Shown here one piece after another: positions 62,665 to 64,000 of a stretch of DNA of 64,000 nt. The DNA lies in the NCBI RefSeq assembly GCF_002929355.1, contig NZ_PJIR01000002.1, forward strand, positions 62,001 to 126,000. The letters run 5' to 3'. Positions within the stretch are counted from its first letter, which is position 1. Each line of letters opens with the position of its first letter. The translations under genes were made by a program, and so were the position numbers. The notes beneath the pieces are model-generated. The model saw nothing but the letters and a program-made list of their open reading frames with translations, did not search any database and was not told the DNA's origin. This DNA comes from Arthrobacter sp. B0490 (GTDB lineage Bacteria; Actinomycetota; Actinomycetes; Actinomycetales; Micrococcaceae).

Positions 62665-63134
62665 GGCGGACTCTCAATGAGGCGGATGGAAGCACCAAGT
62701 GTGCCGCACTTCCAGCATGGTCCATGTCGGTCGAACCGGTCGGGGAATTCGCTGTCTTCTCGAAGGCCCTCTTGTCGGTGCGCACCGAAGAGGCCCCGAC
62801 GGCTTCCGCGCCTGGCCGCGCGAGGGACACATCGGCCTGCTGGGCGGGCCGGGGAAACCTGCGGTGGTCGCTCCGAGAGCTCGTGGGCCACCGCTAGAAG
62901 CCAGGACGGGTGTCGACGATGCCGCGGGCCCTCGCAGGTCGTGCTCAAGCTGGAGGATGGCCGCCTCTGTCCGGCGCTCGAGGCCGGAGCTGGCCAGGTC
63001 CTCCGGGGTCGCCTCGTGGGACTCTCCGTCGTCGAGGCGGAGGAACAGCTCGGCGGGGTGGGGCGGTCGCAGGACGCCGTGGGTGCCGTGATCATCAGGG
63101 CGCTCAGGTGTGTGGTGGCACCGGGGCCGCTCAC
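62661..63134 (-). pseudogene. Probable frameshifted gene upstream of the PTH2 gene
   Basis: The frame ending at 62661 overlaps the PTH2 start by ATGA and reads convincingly near its middle (SWLLAVAHELSER, about 62905-62868) and end (GPCWKCGTLGASIRL). Between about 63099 and 62932 that frame is poor in quality, while a neighbouring minus frame without start codon reads AELFLRLDDGESHEATPEDL followed by LERRTEAAILQLEHDL. The composite suggests a gene broken by two compensating indels. A GTG at 63134 could be the original start (MSGPGATTHLSAL). The family is not recognised. Shadow coding remains possible. Confidence 0.4.
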
Positions 63135-63166
63135 CGCGGGTCGGACGACCAGATCACACGTCGGTG

Positions 63167-63364
63167 TCAGGCTGCCTCGGCGTCGGTTGCTGATTGGCTG
63201 AGGGCCATATCGAGGATGCGTGCCGGGGCACCTTCACGCAGCGCGACCTGGATGGGGAGAGGAGGCATCAGCCGGCCCTGCGCGATGAGATCAAGGGTTC
63301 GCTGGGGCCGCGGAATGGGGACCGTCGAGTTGGCGTCGTGGTACTCGCCAGGGCGGGTGATCAT
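63167..63364 (-). CDS. Small protein of unknown function
   Basis: A 65-residue frame starting MITRPGEYHDANSTVPIPRP and ending LDMALSQSATDAEAA, with QRTLDLIAQGRLMPPLPIQV in the middle. Composition is balanced and protein-like, with one probable amphipathic helix. The ATG at 63364 overlaps the TGA of the upstream (frameshifted) gene, the usual sign of a translationally coupled pair. The stop is 32 bp before the next minus-strand frame. No family is recognised. Confidence 0.5.
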   Translation of the reverse strand: MITRPGEYHDANSTVPIPRPQRTLDLIAQGRLMPPLPIQVALREGAPARILDMALSQSATDAEAA

Positions 63365-63724
63365 GGTGGGGGTTCTCTCATCGCTAGGGCTGGTTGCCTG
63401 TGAAGGTAATTCGTTGCCGCCGGTATTCGGGCGGGCTCGACGACGTCGACGATCTCCCGGAAGAGGTCGGCGCCGTAGAAGCCGCTGATGAGTCGTTCGA
63501 TGACCGCGGGCTCGATCTCTTCGAAGACCAGCGTTCGACAATACCGGGCCGGGTGGCTCTCCAGGAACTCGCGGTGGTCGTTGACACCTTCGGATGTGGG
63601 CCTGTACGAGACGTCGAGAATCCAACGGTTCTCGATGATGTACGTCCGGCGTGAGGGTCTCCGACACCTCGATCTCGAAGTACCTCCGCGCCGAACCGGC
63701 GGAGCCCAGTGAGCCGATACTCAC
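63361..63724 (-). pseudogene. Frameshifted gene of unknown function
   Basis: A minus-strand frame from the GTG at 63724 reads RRYFEIEVSETLTPD, then loses sense. After one extra base (at about 63643) the next frame continues as YIIENRWILDVSYRPTSEGV for 93 codons, through FLESHPARYCRTLVFEEIEP and LISGFYGADLFREIVDVVEP, to a TGA overlapping the next ATG. The second part has no internal start near its beginning. One indel restores a ~120-residue protein. It may be a pseudogene, a sequencing error or, less likely, programmed frameshifting. No family is recognised. Confidence 0.5.
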
Positions 63725-63807
63725 GGAGGCTCTCGATTCGCGGATTCATGCCGATCGGGAAGTTCCGGGACGTACGGGAAGCGCCATAGCTACCTGCAGG
63801 GCGTGCA

Positions 63808-63877
63808 GGGGTTCGAATCCCCTTGGCTTCACCACGAACCGCCGGACCACCGGGTGAGAACCCCTGGTCGGGCGGTT
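63808..63877 (+). repeat. Degenerate copy of tRNA-Ala 3' end and terminator (att-like)
   Basis: The T arm GGGGTTCGAATCCCC (63808-63822) is identical to the tRNA. The acceptor strand has two changes, ACCACGAACCGCCGGACCAC is identical, and the terminator stem (63837-63877) has one mismatch and no T run. Upstream of it, TACCTGCAGGGCGTGCA is a shortened anticodon arm. It cannot fold as a tRNA. The bases after it, to 64000, show no feature I can support. Confidence 0.8.
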
Positions 63878-64000
63878 CGTGCTGTGCCGACGAGGTCGGT
63901 CGTCCTTGTGCAACCCACTTCGATGCTCGCCGGGCCGAGTGCCCGACCCGGTGTGCCGTGCTCGGCAGCCGACGGCAGGCCGTGTGCATGCGCAACGTCC

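Larger units (their letters stand above)
61591..63877. mobile_element. Putative small decayed island between tRNA-Ala and a degenerate copy of its 3' end
   Basis: The tRNA T arm, acceptor 3' strand and terminator (61591-61662) recur imperfectly at 63808-63877 in direct orientation, 2217 bp apart. The enclosed genes are all on the minus strand, two appear frameshifted, and none belongs to the conserved neighbourhood. No integrase or transposase is present. The layout fits a remnant of an element integrated at the tRNA 3' end; duplication by recombination is the alternative. Confidence 0.45.

Noticed and set aside
62724..62897. A plus-strand frame ending LRWSLRELVGHR
   Set aside because: Short, without ribosome site, and antisense to minus-strand frames with better coding character and ATGA coupling to the PTH2 gene.
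63784..63834. A second functional tRNA
   Set aside because: No 5' acceptor strand or D arm and a shortened anticodon arm; only the T arm and 3' end remain.
61591..63877. Prophage or integrative conjugative element
   Set aside because: Only 2.2 kb, with no integrase, structural, replication or transfer genes; called a decayed element at most.

Overview
This window reads as a chromosomal segment of a high-GC actinobacterium. Gene order and protein variants (sigA, a DUF7455 protein, parE; sepH, a DUF4193 protein, dut, DUF3710; rne, rplU, rpmA, obg, proB, proA, nadD, rsfS, tRNA-Ala) point to an Arthrobacter-like member of the Micrococcaceae. That placement is inferred from protein features and gene order, not from a search. 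Almost all of the window is core genome. The only clearly accessory stretch is the last 2.3 kb.

Layout. 1-12.3 kb: a TIGR01777 epimerase, a tricorn-type protease, an OsmC protein, E2 (two lipoyl domains) and E3 of 2-oxoacid dehydrogenases, leucyl aminopeptidase and a PAC2 protein. 12.3-19.6 kb: an MFS transporter, a DUF4192 protein, the primary sigma factor, a small zinc protein and topoisomerase IV subunit B. 19.7-27.6 kb: an M56 protease and BlaI repressor pair, divergent from cydA-cydB-cydDC (bd oxidase plus its ABC exporter, fused into one protein). Three copies of a TTCTAC-N5-GTAGAA palindrome lie between the two arms. 27.7-34.4 kb: a tandem GNAT protein, topoisomerase IV subunit A and a GNAT/acyl-CoA-synthetase-like protein acetyltransferase. 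34.4-42.4 kb: a DUF5998 protein, a nucleotide pyrophosphatase-like enzyme, thymidine kinase, SepH, small conserved proteins, dUTPase, DUF3710, an OB-fold protein and DUF3159. 42.4-49.3 kb: two RCK/TrkA proteins divergent from a KimA-like potassium permease, then a TrmA-type RNA methyltransferase and Dxs. 49.4-61.4 kb: RNase E with a long leader, L21, L27, Obg, proline synthesis, NadD, RsfS and a histidine phosphatase.

The end of the window holds tRNA-Ala(GGC) with its own promoter and terminator. A degenerate copy of the tRNA 3' end plus its terminator recurs 2.2 kb downstream. Between the two copies lies a minus-strand cluster: a PTH2-type peptidyl-tRNA hydrolase and three unrecognised upstream genes, two of which appear frameshifted. 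This looks like a small decayed element at a tRNA target, with no integrase left.

Regulation visible in the sequence: many genes have a TANNNT element 6-7 bases before the start codon, which suggests leaderless mRNAs (tricorn, MFS, GNAT, acetyltransferase, KimA-like, proA). Strong GC hairpins separate most transcription units. The most interesting observations are the BlaI-type triple operator at the bd oxidase cluster, the tRNA-bounded island with broken genes, and a tandem repeat built from one arm of a terminator.
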